Shown: positions 34,680 to 43,772, counted from the stretch's first letter. The stretch is 60,949 nucleotides of DNA from Eggerthellaceae bacterium (GCA_017459805.1 JAFUCE010000014.1:1-60949), one strand, 5' to 3'. Numbers and translations are program-made. The notes: a model not told the origin generated them from the letters alone.

Positions 34680-36299
34680 ATGACAAGTGTAAAGAAGGTC
34701 AAGGTTGCACTGCTTGCTCTGGTAGCAGCTCTTGTAATCGCGATCCCGACAAGCGCGTTTGCTAATGGTACTATTGAGATTACCTCTCAAACCACTGGCG
34801 ACGAATACTACGCATATCAGGTATTTAAGGGTGACTATGACGCTACAGCTGCTGTTCTGTCCAATGTTGAATGGGGCAATGGTGTTGACGGCGCCGCTAT
34901 CCTCGCAGACACGAACCTGCCCGCCTCGCTTAAGGGTGCAACTAGTGCCAAAGAACTTGCTGAGAAACTGAGCAAGCTCTCCGATGATGCAGATGATTTG
35001 AAAGCATTTGCCGATGTTGTTGCTGCGCATCTTACAGATACAAAGTCTGCTAAGTTTGAAGCTGACTCAACAGGTCTTGTATATAAGTCAGGATCTCTTG
35101 CGGATGGTTATTACCTCGTTGAGCAGGGTAAAGCTGGTAAGTACGGCGATCAGGACGGTGCCAAGACTCGTTTCATCGCTAAGCTTGTTGGTGGCGACGC
35201 CAAGGCTACTGCCAAAGCTTCTGTTCCAGAGGTAGAAAAGGGTGTTATCGAAGACTCTAAGGTGCCTACCGAAGAAGAAGCTGCAGCTGCGTTTGCAAAG
35301 GCACTGAAAAATTACCAGAAGGCTGCCGACTACGACATCGCCCAGGGTATCCCTTATTACATCAGCGGTACTCTGCCGAGCACTTACAATGATTACAAAG
35401 ACTACTACTACAAGTTTACTGACCACATGAGTGATGGTCTTGATTATGTTGCTGGTTCTGCCAAGATTTATATTTACAATGGCGAAGCTCAGGGCACCCA
35501 GATTCAAGAGGCGGACGATGTTGTTATTAATTGGACCAAGCCGAATCTGACCGTTACTATTGACGACCTTAAGCAGTATGTTCCTTCATACAATGCTAAT
35601 ATCAAGATTGTCGTTCTTTATCAAGCAAAGCTGAACGCTAATTGCGTTATCGGTGGTGCTGGTAACCCCAACGATGTTATGCTGACCTACTCAAACAATC
35701 CGAACTCTGAGAGTGGCGGCACTCCAGAAACAGGTGATACGCCTAAGAAGTATGCTGTTGTGTTTACCTATGGTCTGGACGACACTAAGGTTGACGGTGC
35801 TGACGAAGTTACTCCTCTTGAACTTGCCAAGTTTGTGCTTCGTTGCGACTCTGGTGAATTTGAGGGTAAGTATGCTCAGATTGAGGGCGGTAAGCTGACC
35901 GGTTGGGGTACTACGGGTACTCAGATGGTTTCTGATGCTGATGGTAAATTTGGCGTAAAGGGTCTCGATGCAGGCACCTATACCCTTATCGAGGAACAGC
36001 CTCCTGCTGGATATAACAAGCGCGCTGATTACACATTCACTATTTCGGCAACGCTTCCTGCAGACTCCACGGTTGTTGCTGACACTGGCAATGCTGTAAG
36101 TAACCTCAAGACCGAAAAGACCGCTGGCAATGCCCAGACTGGTTTGATCGAAGAAAAGATTACCAATGAAAAGGGTACGTCCCTGCCAAGCACTGGTGGT
36201 ATTGGTACGACCATCTTTACCATCGTTGGCATTGCTCTGATCGTTGCTGCTGCTGCAATCATGGTGGTTCGCCGCCGCAACGCTGCTGCGATTCAGTAG
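34680..36299 (+). CDS. Backbone pilin (isopeptide-forming fimbrial subunit, LPSTG)
   Basis: A 539-residue major pilin candidate. It has a signal peptide (VKVALLALVAALVIAIPTSAFA) and an N-terminal domain ending in KASVPEVEKGVIED, the region that carries the pilin lysine in related fimbrillins. Next is a D2-type isopeptide domain (DYDIAQGIPYYISGTLPSTY) and a C-terminal SpaA-like domain with the E-box TLIEEQPPAGYN. The sorting signal is LPSTG (about 502-506), a hydrophobic helix and RRRNAAAIQ. ATG at 34680 is preferred: AAGGAG is 10 bases before it but only 1 base before the ATG at 34671. The downstream class C sortase would polymerise it. Confidence 0.92.
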   Translation: MTSVKKVKVALLALVAALVIAIPTSAFANGTIEITSQTTGDEYYAYQVFKGDYDATAAVLSNVEWGNGVDGAAILADTNLPASLKGATSAKELAEKLSKLSDDADDLKAFADVVAAHLTDTKSAKFEADSTGLVYKSGSLADGYYLVEQGKAGKYGDQDGAKTRFIAKLVGGDAKATAKASVPEVEKGVIEDSKVPTEEEAAAAFAKALKNYQKAADYDIAQGIPYYISGTLPSTYNDYKDYYYKFTDHMSDGLDYVAGSAKIYIYNGEAQGTQIQEADDVVINWTKPNLTVTIDDLKQYVPSYNANIKIVVLYQAKLNANCVIGGAGNPNDVMLTYSNNPNSESGGTPETGDTPKKYAVVFTYGLDDTKVDGADEVTPLELAKFVLRCDSGEFEGKYAQIEGGKLTGWGTTGTQMVSDADGKFGVKGLDAGTYTLIEEQPPAGYNKRADYTFTISATLPADSTVVADTGNAVSNLKTEKTAGNAQTGLIEEKITNEKGTSLPSTGGIGTTIFTIVGIALIVAAAAIMVVRRRNAAAIQ

Positions 36300-36375
36300 T
36301 GCAGACTGTTAACCCAAACGGGCGTTGGAATCCTGTAGGCCAGCGCCCATAACGGGTGAAGGTTAAATGAAACTG

Positions 36376-36407
36376 CTCGGCCAATCGGGCAGTCCCGATT
36401 GGCCGAG
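36376..36407 (+). other. Perfect hairpin between pilin and sortase genes
   Basis: A 14-base-pair perfect stem (CTCGGCCAATCGGG and its complement) with a 4-base CAGT loop and no T-run. It could lower sortase expression relative to pilin or stabilise the pilin mRNA end. It overlaps the longest possible sortase frame, which argues for the later start. Confidence 0.75.
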
Positions 36408-36420
36408 TGAGGTTGGCACC

Positions 36421-37299
36421 TTGAAGAGAATTATAGGAAATATATTGACAGCCCTTATTTTTTTAACAGGGCTTGCAGTGCTTTTGTACCCTACAATAAG
36501 CGACTATTGGAATTCGCGTCTACAGGGTCGTGCAATATCGAATTATGAGCGTTCCTTATCCGAAATGTCCGATGAGGATTTATCGGCTATTTCGGATAAG
36601 GCTGTCGCCTATAATGAGGCACTTGCGTCAATGGGAAATATGAGTTGGCGTTTATCTTCAGAGGACTTGGCTGAATATAACTCTCTTCTCAATATTAATA
36701 ATGATGGTCTAATGGGTCATATCGAGATTGAAAAACTTGGTGTTGACCTGCCCTTATACCATACAGTTGACGAAACGGTTCTTCAAATAGGCGTTGGTCA
36801 TATTCCAGGTTCGTCGTTGCCTATTGGTGGCGAAAGTACCCATTCGGTGCTTTCAGGACACCGTGGGTTACCGACGAGCAAACTGTTCACGGAGCTGGAC
36901 AAAATGCAGGAAGGCGATTTGTTTTCCATTTATGTTTTGGACCAGCAGTTGGTGTACGAAGTGGATCAAATCCGCGTTGTGCTCCCCAACGAAGTGAGCG
37001 AATTGAAAATTGAAGAAGGGAAAGATTTGTGCACGCTTGTTACGTGCACGCCCTATGCCATTAACACCCATCGGTTGTTAGTGCGTGGGCACCGAATCGA
37101 CTACGACACAGGCATTTACGTTATGGCAGACGCCACGCAGATGGACCGCGTGTTAGTTTCTTCGGTAATCGCAACCCCTCTTCTTATGGCATTGTTAGCT
37201 TACGTCTTGGTCCGAACATCGCAGCGCAGGGCACGTCGAAAAATGGGTGAGATAACACCCGAAATGGTGAAGGAAGCAATTAGGGAAGGCAAAGTATGA
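36421..37299 (+). CDS. Class C (pilus) sortase
   Basis: A transpeptidase that polymerises pilins by joining LPxTG threonine to a pilin lysine. From TTG at 36421 it is 292 residues: membrane helix (LTALIFLTGLAVLLYPTI), a helical region, then the sortase barrel. Catalytic residues are His147 (SGHRG), Cys209 (TLVTCTPY) and Arg222 (LLVRGHR). A C-terminal membrane helix follows (LVSSVIATPLLMALLAYVLV), as in class C enzymes. No clear DPW/DPF lid motif was seen. An ATG at 36367 would add 18 residues encoded by a perfect hairpin; GAGGT lies 8 bases before the TTG. It overlaps the next gene by 4 bases. Confidence 0.9.
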   Translation: MKRIIGNILTALIFLTGLAVLLYPTISDYWNSRLQGRAISNYERSLSEMSDEDLSAISDKAVAYNEALASMGNMSWRLSSEDLAEYNSLLNINNDGLMGHIEIEKLGVDLPLYHTVDETVLQIGVGHIPGSSLPIGGESTHSVLSGHRGLPTSKLFTELDKMQEGDLFSIYVLDQQLVYEVDQIRVVLPNEVSELKIEEGKDLCTLVTCTPYAINTHRLLVRGHRIDYDTGIYVMADATQMDRVLVSSVIATPLLMALLAYVLVRTSQRRARRKMGEITPEMVKEAIREGKV

Positions 37300-38615
37300 C
37301 AGGTTTAGCAACAACATACACCAAGCGTGGCACATCTATCGTGATGGCGCTCTTGCTTGCGGCGTTTGCGCTGGTTGCTGCGTATGCCGTAGCCGTGCCA
37401 AGTGCGTGGGCTGCAACGGGCTCTATTAAGGTGCAGTACCAAGCGTCCGACACAAGTGCGGGCATTGCAAACATGCAGGTGAACGCCTATAAGGTGGCCG
37501 ATGTCGTTGGAGACGAATATGTGCTGACCGACGAAATGAAGGCGCAACAGCCTTCAGGTTGGACCAATGGAAAAGCATCGGTTAATTCCGACACGGCATG
37601 GGTTTCCGCGCAAGCCGAAACCTTGGAAAACATTATCCGTACCAGCTGGCATGAACCCGAAGGTTTTGCCATTACGGATACGGCAGGTGCTGCAACCATT
37701 TCCAACCTGGAAAGTGGCTTGTACCTCATCTTTGCCTTGGGCGATCCAAACGCTGACGTTGTCCATCGCTTCCTTCCTTCTTTGGTTAACGTAAGTGGCG
37801 AAGGTGAAGACTTGGGTGTTTTCGAGGTCGACCCCAAGGAACCGGTCGTATTAGACCTTACCACGGAAGTGCAAGTTGTTAAGCACTGGGTGGGCGACAC
37901 CAAGTCAAACGCACGCCCCGTGTCCATTAAGGTCCAGCTTGCATGCGACGGCAAACCCTACGGCGACGTGGTTGAACTTTCGGACGCAAACGCCTGGAAG
38001 TACGTCTGGCGCAACCTCGATGCAAACACTCCGCACATTTGGAGCGTCAAAGAAGTAGAAGTTCCTTCCAACTATACCTTCAGCATTACCGAAGACAAGG
38101 AAACGGGTATCTTCACCGTTACCAATACCCTTAAGAAGACCGAAATCATCATTTCGAAGCAGGAAGTGGGCGGCGGCCCTGAACTGCCGGGTGCTACCCT
38201 CATTGTTAAGGATGAAAACGGCAACGTTATTGAAGAGTGGATTTCTGGGACTGAACCCCACAAGATTACGCTTGAACCGGGCGTTTACACCCTGACTGAA
38301 ATCACCGCTCCCGAAGGCTTCGAAATTGCTGAAACGATCACCTTCCGCGTAAACGCAGACGGCACGACCGAAGTTCTGCAGGATGGCCAGTGGGTTGACT
38401 GCAACAACCATGTAACCATGTTTGATGCACGCACCCCTGAAGTTCCGCCCGAGAATCCGCCAACGAATACGCCTGGCACACCGACTACTACTACGGTAAC
38501 GGGCAAGCTCCCGCAGACGGGGCAGCTTTGGTGGCCCGTTCCCGCACTGCTGTGTGCTGGTCTGGTTTCTGTGGGTGCAGGACGCATTGTTGCCACCCGC
38601 AGCGCAAGGAAGTAA
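37296..38615 (+). CDS. Accessory pilin with CnaB domain and LPQTG
   Basis: A 439-residue wall protein. After a signal peptide (SIVMALLLAAFALVAAYAVAVPSAWA) comes an N-terminal fimbrillin-like domain (about 33-185). Two CnaB/SpaA-like modules follow (VVKHWVGDTKSNARPVSIKVQL and IISKQEVGGGPELPGATLIV, the latter with YTLTEITAPEGFE). A Pro/Thr-rich stalk leads to the sorting signal KLPQTG, hydrophobic stretch and RSARK. It likely serves as a minor or basal pilin. The ATG overlaps the sortase stop (ATGA), so they are translationally coupled. Confidence 0.9.
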   Translation: MTGLATTYTKRGTSIVMALLLAAFALVAAYAVAVPSAWAATGSIKVQYQASDTSAGIANMQVNAYKVADVVGDEYVLTDEMKAQQPSGWTNGKASVNSDTAWVSAQAETLENIIRTSWHEPEGFAITDTAGAATISNLESGLYLIFALGDPNADVVHRFLPSLVNVSGEGEDLGVFEVDPKEPVVLDLTTEVQVVKHWVGDTKSNARPVSIKVQLACDGKPYGDVVELSDANAWKYVWRNLDANTPHIWSVKEVEVPSNYTFSITEDKETGIFTVTNTLKKTEIIISKQEVGGGPELPGATLIVKDENGNVIEEWISGTEPHKITLEPGVYTLTEITAPEGFEIAETITFRVNADGTTEVLQDGQWVDCNNHVTMFDARTPEVPPENPPTNTPGTPTTTTVTGKLPQTGQLWWPVPALLCAGLVSVGAGRIVATRSARK

Positions 38616-38630
38616 CGTGCCAGAAGCGCT

Positions 38631-38665
38631 GCTTTGAAGCAGGACTCTAGGGCCGGCTTCAAAGC
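38631..38665 (+). other. Hairpin downstream of accessory pilin
   Basis: Stem GCTTTGAAGC/GCTTCAAAGC, 15 bases apart, without a T-run. Confidence 0.5.
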
Positions 38666-38713
38666 TGCTTCGTAAAATTACATACCCTGTACGCTACATT
38701 GTTAGCAGGACGG

Positions 38714-38742
38714 TGCCCGGAAACCCCGGGCATCATCCTTTT
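38714..38742 (+). terminator. Probable terminator of the pilus operon
   Basis: Stem TGCCCGG/CCGGGCA with a 5-base loop, followed by TCATCCTTTT. Confidence 0.65.
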
Positions 38743-38856
38743 AACGAAGCGTATCTTTAATGAACTGGTATAACTGCTTCATGGGTAGGTGTTAAAATAG
38801 AGCAAAAGTTTACGTATAAGTTAAGCAAAACACGACAAACACAAGGCGGGATTCGC

Positions 38857-39549
38857 GTGGCAAAAGCTGAAAAAACTGGCGGAAGCAAAGTGGGTCGCAC
38901 GATTGGCAACCTGCTTACTGCCTTTGGTATCGTTTGCATTCTGGCGGCCCTTACTTTAACGGGTTACAACTGGAACCAGTCGCGGGCGGCGGGTGAAGAA
39001 TCGGCCCATGCGCTCGACATCATGTCGGTGCAGCTTCCTGGTTATGAAAAAGAAGGTGTGACGGGCGACGTACTCGACACGGAAATGCCTGTTGTCCAAA
39101 TTGATGGCCGCTCCTATGTTGGCCGCATCGACATTCCGCGCTTGGACATTTCGCTTCCTGTTTTGGCTGAATGGTCCGAAGAAGGGGCCGACATTGCGCC
39201 GTGCCGCTACAAGGGTTCGGTGTATAACGACACGCTTATTATTGCCGGGCATAATTTCGCGAGCCATTTTGGAAACCTGTACCAGCTGGCCGACGGCGAC
39301 AACGTGACCTTCGTCGACGTGAATGGCGCGGCGTACCACTACATCGTTTTGACGGCCGAAACCATCGACGGCTATGACCTGCGTGGTATGGAAGAAGGCG
39401 AATGGGACCTGACCTTGTTCACCTGCAACTTTAGCGGTGTTGAACGAACGACCGTCCGTTGCGCGCGGGTGCATCAGTCGAGCGTTAACAGCAGCGGCGG
39501 TGGGGTTTCAAACGTTGCGTCTTCCGCGGCCACGTCGAGTGCGGCTTAA
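38857..39549 (+). CDS. Second sortase (not class C)
   Basis: A 230-residue sortase with a single N-terminal membrane helix (IGNLLTAFGIVCILAALTLTGY, about 16-38) and no C-terminal one, unlike the class C enzyme upstream. Candidate catalytic residues are His132 (IAGHNF), Cys190 (LTLFTCNFSG) and Arg197 or Arg201. It could attach the finished pilus or LPxTG proteins to the cell wall. It ends with a Ser/Ala-rich tail. The GTG start follows AAGGCGGG. A terminator and a separate promoter-like region (TGTTAAAAT near 38792) separate it from the pilin operon. Confidence 0.88.
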   Translation: MAKAEKTGGSKVGRTIGNLLTAFGIVCILAALTLTGYNWNQSRAAGEESAHALDIMSVQLPGYEKEGVTGDVLDTEMPVVQIDGRSYVGRIDIPRLDISLPVLAEWSEEGADIAPCRYKGSVYNDTLIIAGHNFASHFGNLYQLADGDNVTFVDVNGAAYHYIVLTAETIDGYDLRGMEEGEWDLTLFTCNFSGVERTTVRCARVHQSSVNSSGGGVSNVASSAATSSAA

Positions 39550-39862
39550 GCACTGCTCTGTCGCAAAAACTGCAACTTCTAGCCACCCGTATTGCCCTTA
39601 AGAATCATTGTTCCTAGGCTTTGTTTTGCCCTCAAAGTGCTACCCCCAGGCACTGTTTCGTCCTCAGCGCCAATCAATTTAGCCGTCGCATTATCTCGAG
39701 CGTTGTTATGCCTGGTGATAGCGTTATCGATTGTGGGCTAACGTTGCAAAGTAACCGCAACACTTTTTGATAAAACACATCTTTCGAGGTAGGCGCAACG
39801 CTTTTTAATAAAGTTGGCCTGCTGGAGTCACGCAACACTCCAGCAGGCTTTCTTTTTTAAGC
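39550..39862. other. Intergenic stretch between second sortase and IS element
   Basis: No gene seen. It contains a terminator and two sequences that resemble the ends of the neighbouring IS30 element (39741-39761 and 39776-39799). A GGCGCAACGCTT at 39792 pairs with AAGCGTTGCGCC at 39859, enclosing the terminator hairpin. Confidence 0.7.
39817..39857 (+). terminator. Strong terminator
   Basis: Stem GCCTGCTGGAGT/ACTCCAGCAGGC with an 8-base loop, then TTTCTTTTTT. Confidence 0.9.
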
Positions 39863-41473
39863 GTTGCGCCCAGTTTGAAAGTATGCTTACGCCAGCCTTT
39901 CACAAAAGGCTTTCACACTAAGTGCAACGACTATGTTTTAAGTGATTAAGCTCTCTTTTCTACTCGTTTTAGCGGTTCCTTTCCGCGTTTTGCTCTTTCT
40001 CTATCAAGAATGAAAGGCTTAAGTACTATTTGGTCTCGTCCAAGCTGTTCTATACCGAGCGCTTCTAAGAATTCTTGGCCCTGTTTGCCATATGCTGCAC
40101 AAAACAATTGAATGGGGGACAGCCCACAAAGGGCGTCTCTAGGCGTTGAGTTGACATGGCTCATCACAACACTTAAGTCCCATGTATCTAGATCATCAAA
40201 GACAAATACTCCCTTTCGCAGTATTTGGCGCACTTCGGAGTGATTCTTTTCACACCCTGCCTTTTGCTGTGATGCGCGCACATCACAGTAGTAAAGGTGT
40301 GGATTTGTTTGAGGACGGGCTTTTTCGCCAAGTGCTCTGCCTATTTCGCTCTCATCAGCAAATTCTTCTCCGTTATCAGTTAAAACACAGCGAAAGAGAT
40401 CTTCAATTATTTTTTTACTTGCAAGCTTTTTGAGTGCTTTTAGCACTCGTGTTACCTCTGTAGGTGTTTTTTCGCTTAGCAACAAGACAAGTTGCAGGTG
40501 AGAAGAGCGGCTATAAAGGGTAAGGAGTGCTTGTGTGTCAGCTCTTCTGCCTATAAGCGTATCCATTTCTGTCGCACTATCTTTTATAGCCCTTGCGAGT
40601 TTGCAAAAAGCACTATATGAGCGCCAACGCGAATGAGTCGATGACTTCAAACTGTGATGTTTTCGCTGTTTAAAGCCCACCTTGCGCTCAAGTTCTAGGT
40701 TGGAGAGATTTCCATACCCTGCTTCTATCCAGCGATAGATTGTTGAGCGATGCACGCCAAGTGTGTCTTGGTAGAGTACAGAAATCTCATAAGGGGATAG
40801 CCCTCTTGAGAGTCCTTCTTTGATTTGCGCAAGAGCGCTTTGTGCTCGTTGCTGGTCCATATCGATTCCGCTTCGACACTCACTTTTCCGAGCTGAAGAG
40901 AGCTTGTCTGCTATTTTGGCATCATAGATATATCTGTTGGCCCGATTGCGGCCATACCTGCGCTTGTGGCACACATTGCACACCCAAGGACTTCTCGTTA
41001 AGATATCACAGGTATTTTGCAGGCGATATTCTGGACATACGCTTTTGCAGTCAACCTTGTCGCACTCAGCACATCTAGCTCCTGGATAAAAACAGCTAGT
41101 CCCACAAATCTGTGAGCGCATACACCAGTTTGCCTGCCTGCAATCTCCCTTTTTAGCTTTATATGCCTGACGTGTTTTGTTCTGCTTGATTTCACGAGCA
41201 ATAGTAGAGGTGCTCCTTTCAAGGGTGCGTGCAATTTCTCGAATGGAATCACCCCTATCAAGACCATTTTCAATTTCTATTCTTTCTTTTAATGTCAGTT
41301 GCTTGTAATCTTTTGCCATGATCCTTCCTTTCTCTTTGGTTGATGGATTTGGCGATTACTAACCATGGAGGTGGAAGGATCTTTTTGCAAGTGCGTCAAG
41401 TGTTCAGGCAAAGCATGCCTTCACACTTGCCGGGGCGCTTGCGCGCCCAGCCTACTTGCAAACTTAACGCAAC
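39863..41473 (-). mobile_element. IS30-family insertion sequence A
   Basis: About 1611 bases. The left end (39863, GTTGCGCCCAGTTTGAAAG) and the right end (ending 41473, reverse complement GTTGCGTTAAGTTTGCAAG) match at about 20 of 25 positions. A single transposase gene fills it on the minus strand. Target duplication is not clear. End positions are by eye. Confidence 0.75.
39946..41319 (-). CDS. IS30-family transposase (element A)
   Basis: A 457-residue DDE transposase, apparently intact. The N-terminal helix-turn-helix (LTLKERIEIENGLDRGDSI...ARTLERSTSTIAREI) is typical of IS30. A Cys-rich middle section (about 60-120) may bind zinc. Catalytic candidates are Asp in TEMDTLIG, Asp in VLTDNGEEF, and Glu in GCEKNHSEVRQILRKG. 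The ATG follows AAAGGAAGG. It shares the Cys-rich section and the EKNH motif with the second transposase nearby but is clearly a different element. Confidence 0.92.
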   Translation of the reverse strand: MAKDYKQLTLKERIEIENGLDRGDSIREIARTLERSTSTIAREIKQNKTRQAYKAKKGDCRQANWCMRSQICGTSCFYPGARCAECDKVDCKSVCPEYRLQNTCDILTRSPWVCNVCHKRRYGRNRANRYIYDAKIADKLSSARKSECRSGIDMDQQRAQSALAQIKEGLSRGLSPYEISVLYQDTLGVHRSTIYRWIEAGYGNLSNLELERKVGFKQRKHHSLKSSTHSRWRSYSAFCKLARAIKDSATEMDTLIGRRADTQALLTLYSRSSHLQLVLLLSEKTPTEVTRVLKALKKLASKKIIEDLFRCVLTDNGEEFADESEIGRALGEKARPQTNPHLYYCDVRASQQKAGCEKNHSEVRQILRKGVFVFDDLDTWDLSVVMSHVNSTPRDALCGLSPIQLFCAAYGKQGQEFLEALGIEQLGRDQIVLKPFILDRERAKRGKEPLKRVEKRA

Positions 41474-41474
41474 A

Positions 41475-41498
41475 GTTGCGCTTAGTTCGAAAGTTTGC
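41475..41498 (+). repeat. Extra IS30-A end-like sequence abutting the right end
   Basis: GTTGCGCTTAGTTCGAAAG... matches the left end of element A at 20 of 24 positions in direct orientation and begins one base after its right end. This makes an end-to-end GCAAC-A-GTTGC junction like those of IS30 dimers. Confidence 0.65.
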
Positions 41499-41561
41499 AG
41501 TTGTTGTTGCGATAGAGATGGAAAGTTAGGAAAGGGTGGTGCTCTTTGATTGAATTTGTAA

Positions 41562-43143
41562 TCTGGACATCTGTCCAAGTTAGCCTTGCAATTATATTGG
41601 GCGCAAGCCCCGCCGTTTGTGAGGGCCTATTGGCCTGAGCAAGCGGCGTTTCTCTTTTTCGCATCCTTTGCTATGTTTCCATTTCCTTCCCCTGGCCCAG
41701 AAAGGAGGTGGTTGCTATGCCACAGGAGAAGGGAAAACAGCTCACGTTCGATGACCGATGCGAAATCGAAGAGATGCTGAAGTCGAGCGAGTCGTTCAGG
41801 GAGATTGCCCGCAAGCTGAACGTCTCGCCTACGACCGTTTCCAATGAGGTGAAGCTTAATAGGACGTTCTTCAGATCCAGGGAGCTTCCTACCGCAGCCC
41901 AGTCACGCTGCGGCCATTACAAAGAGTGCAGAATCGTCATGCTATGCTACAAGTGCAGCTCCGATGCGGCTTCCTGCAAGCGCTGCCAAAGGAAGCGCTG
42001 CTACGATCTATGCGAGAAGTTCGATCCGCTCGTTTGCCCAGAGCGCGAGGTTGCTCCGTTTGTGTGTACCAGCTGTAGAAAACGGGGCTACTGCAGCAAG
42101 CAGAAGGCGCGCTACACCGCGTCCAAAGCCCAGACCAAGCACGACGAGAGGCTCCGCGCCGCCCATGCAGGGGTCGCCTGTAATCCGAGCGAGCTGCGCA
42201 TGATGGTCGACAAGGTCAAAAAACTCTTGTCCCAGGGGCAGAGCCTGGAGGCCATATGGGCTGTGCACGGCGACGAATTCCCTGTGTGTGTGCGAACCTT
42301 CTACAACTACATGGAGCAGGGGGTGATGGGCCTTGCCAACATAGAACTGCCGAAAAAGGTCAAATACGCCCCTCGAAAGAAGCGACCTGAAGGCGCGCCT
42401 AGGATGGATCTGGCGGGCCGCACCTACGCAGACTGGTTGGCCCTTCCCGAGACGCTACGGATGCTTACGGTGCAGATTGACTGCGTGGAGGGGTTGCGGC
42501 GCAATTCAAAGTGCATACTGTCGCTTCACTTCGTACGCCTGTTCTTCCAACTCTACATACTGCTGCCTGGCAAGACCCAGGCACACGTGAAGGCCGCGCT
42601 CGATGCCGTGGATGCCTACTGCGAAGGATCATTTGCCGATACCTTTCCGGTGCTGCTGGGTGACCGCGGAAGCGAGTTTCTTGACTTCTTGAAAATCGAG
42701 ACGGGCTTAGACGGAGCCCGCCGCACGTCCATGTTCTACTGCGACCCGGTAAAACCTGGCCAGAAAGGCGCATGTGAGAAGAACCATGTGGAGCTGCGCA
42801 AGATACTGCCCAAGGGAACTGACTTCGACGCGCTGACCCAGTGGGACGTCTCTATTGTCTGCAGCCACGTGAATTCGTACGTACGGGCAGGTCAAGGGGT
42901 GGCGCCGATTGCGCTGGCCTCGCTTGTCCTGCCCGCCAGCCTGCTCGAGAGCCTCGGCGTCGCCACCGTCCCACCAGACGAAGTGGTGATGAGACCAAGT
43001 CTTCTCGGGCTGTAAGAATAAAGATTCTACCAAATGGGCCGGGGAAGGGCGACATAGACAAACCGAAGAAGCGTCCAGGTTGCTCTTGCAAAAACTTGCT
43101 GGGGGCTTGCGTTAGCATGCCTTGAGTTGGGCGGGTGTCCAGA
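41562..43143 (+). mobile_element. IS30-family insertion sequence B (ends approximate)
   Basis: Left end TCTGGACATCTGTCCAAG at 41562 and right end at 43126-43143 (reverse complement TCTGGACACCCGCCCAAC) match at 14 of 18 positions. Other TGTCCA-containing candidates at 43249-43259 and 43269 leave the right boundary uncertain. Opposite orientation to element A. Confidence 0.55.
41717..43015 (+). CDS. IS30-family transposase (element B)
   Basis: A 432-residue transposase, apparently intact. The N-terminal helix-turn-helix is LTFDDRCEIEEMLKSSESF...ARKLNVSPTTVSNEV. Many Cys pairs (about 60-135) suggest zinc binding. DDE candidates are Asp in QIDCVEG, Asp in LLGDRGSEF (IS30 usually has DNG), and Glu in ACEKNHVELRKILPKG. 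ATG at 41717 is chosen because AAAGGAGG lies 9 bases upstream; the in-frame GTG at 41708 touches that site. Codon use is more GC-rich than in element A, pointing to a different source. Confidence 0.92.
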   Translation: MPQEKGKQLTFDDRCEIEEMLKSSESFREIARKLNVSPTTVSNEVKLNRTFFRSRELPTAAQSRCGHYKECRIVMLCYKCSSDAASCKRCQRKRCYDLCEKFDPLVCPEREVAPFVCTSCRKRGYCSKQKARYTASKAQTKHDERLRAAHAGVACNPSELRMMVDKVKKLLSQGQSLEAIWAVHGDEFPVCVRTFYNYMEQGVMGLANIELPKKVKYAPRKKRPEGAPRMDLAGRTYADWLALPETLRMLTVQIDCVEGLRRNSKCILSLHFVRLFFQLYILLPGKTQAHVKAALDAVDAYCEGSFADTFPVLLGDRGSEFLDFLKIETGLDGARRTSMFYCDPVKPGQKGACEKNHVELRKILPKGTDFDALTQWDVSIVCSHVNSYVRAGQGVAPIALASLVLPASLLESLGVATVPPDEVVMRPSLLGL

Positions 43144-43342
43144 CAGGTCCTGCAAAACGGTTGGAAACAAACCCTTAAATCGACGAATTGAAAGAAAGCT
43201 GGACAGCTGAAAGTGAACAGTCACACGGAAAACTGGAAAACGAACCGACTGTCCAGCTTGCTGCTGCAGTGTCCAAACTGCGATTGCAATCAAGCTCCAT
43301 AACCGCAGTATTGTCCGTTAGCTGAAAGATTACTCCCGCTAC
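43144..43342. other. Intergenic flank of IS B
   Basis: No gene. An 11-base inverted repeat AAGCTGGACAG/CTGTCCAGCTT (43196-43206 and 43249-43259) resembles the IS B ends. Confidence 0.45.
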
Positions 43343-43371
43343 TTGACAGGCAAACTTGAGAGCGATAAAGT
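43343..43371 (+). promoter_or_regulatory. Promoter of the T-box/trpB transcript
   Basis: TTGACA, 17-base spacer, TAAAGT. Transcription would start near 43378, just before the T-box leader. Confidence 0.7.
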
Positions 43372-43377
43372 ACCCAG

Positions 43378-43661
43378 CCATAAACCTGTGAGAGGGAAGT
43401 GCCTCATACAGCGCACCTACAGAGAGCCGGGATGGTGGAAGCCGGTGGAAATGCGAGTTTGAGGATGGGCCCTTGAGGGCTGGGGCAAAATCGTTTTGGC
43501 GTAAAGCCACGCGAGAGTAGTTTCGGACGTAAGCTGGCGTGAACAGCAGAAGTGTGATGGCACTTCATGAGTGGGTGTGAAAGCACCAAGCAGCGGTGGC
43601 ACCGCAGGAGTTTATTCAAGCTCTTGTCCCTGCAGAAAGGAGACGAGGGCTTTTTCTTTTG
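43378..43661 (+). ncRNA. T-box riboswitch, tryptophan specific
   Basis: A transcription-attenuating T-box leader. The AGAGAGCCGG...GGTGGAAGCCGG stem I element lies at about 43421-43445. A UGG specifier codon (43466-43468) sits in the GGA-UGG-GCCC context. The T-box core AAGCAGCGGTGGCACCGC is at about 43588-43605, and its UGGC pairs with GCCA, the 3' end expected for tRNA-Trp with discriminator G. The terminator stem (43619-43651) ends in TTTTTCTTTT. Uncharged tRNA-Trp would allow read-through into trpB. Confidence 0.88.
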
Positions 43662-43772
43662 TCCAGTCTCCTTGAAACCAACAAGTGCGGCCTGCGTTTG
43701 TTGGGAAGGACAAGGCGCCTGCCATCACGGGCGCAAACGAGCCGCAAGAAGCGGTAGAAAAGGAGGCCAAAG

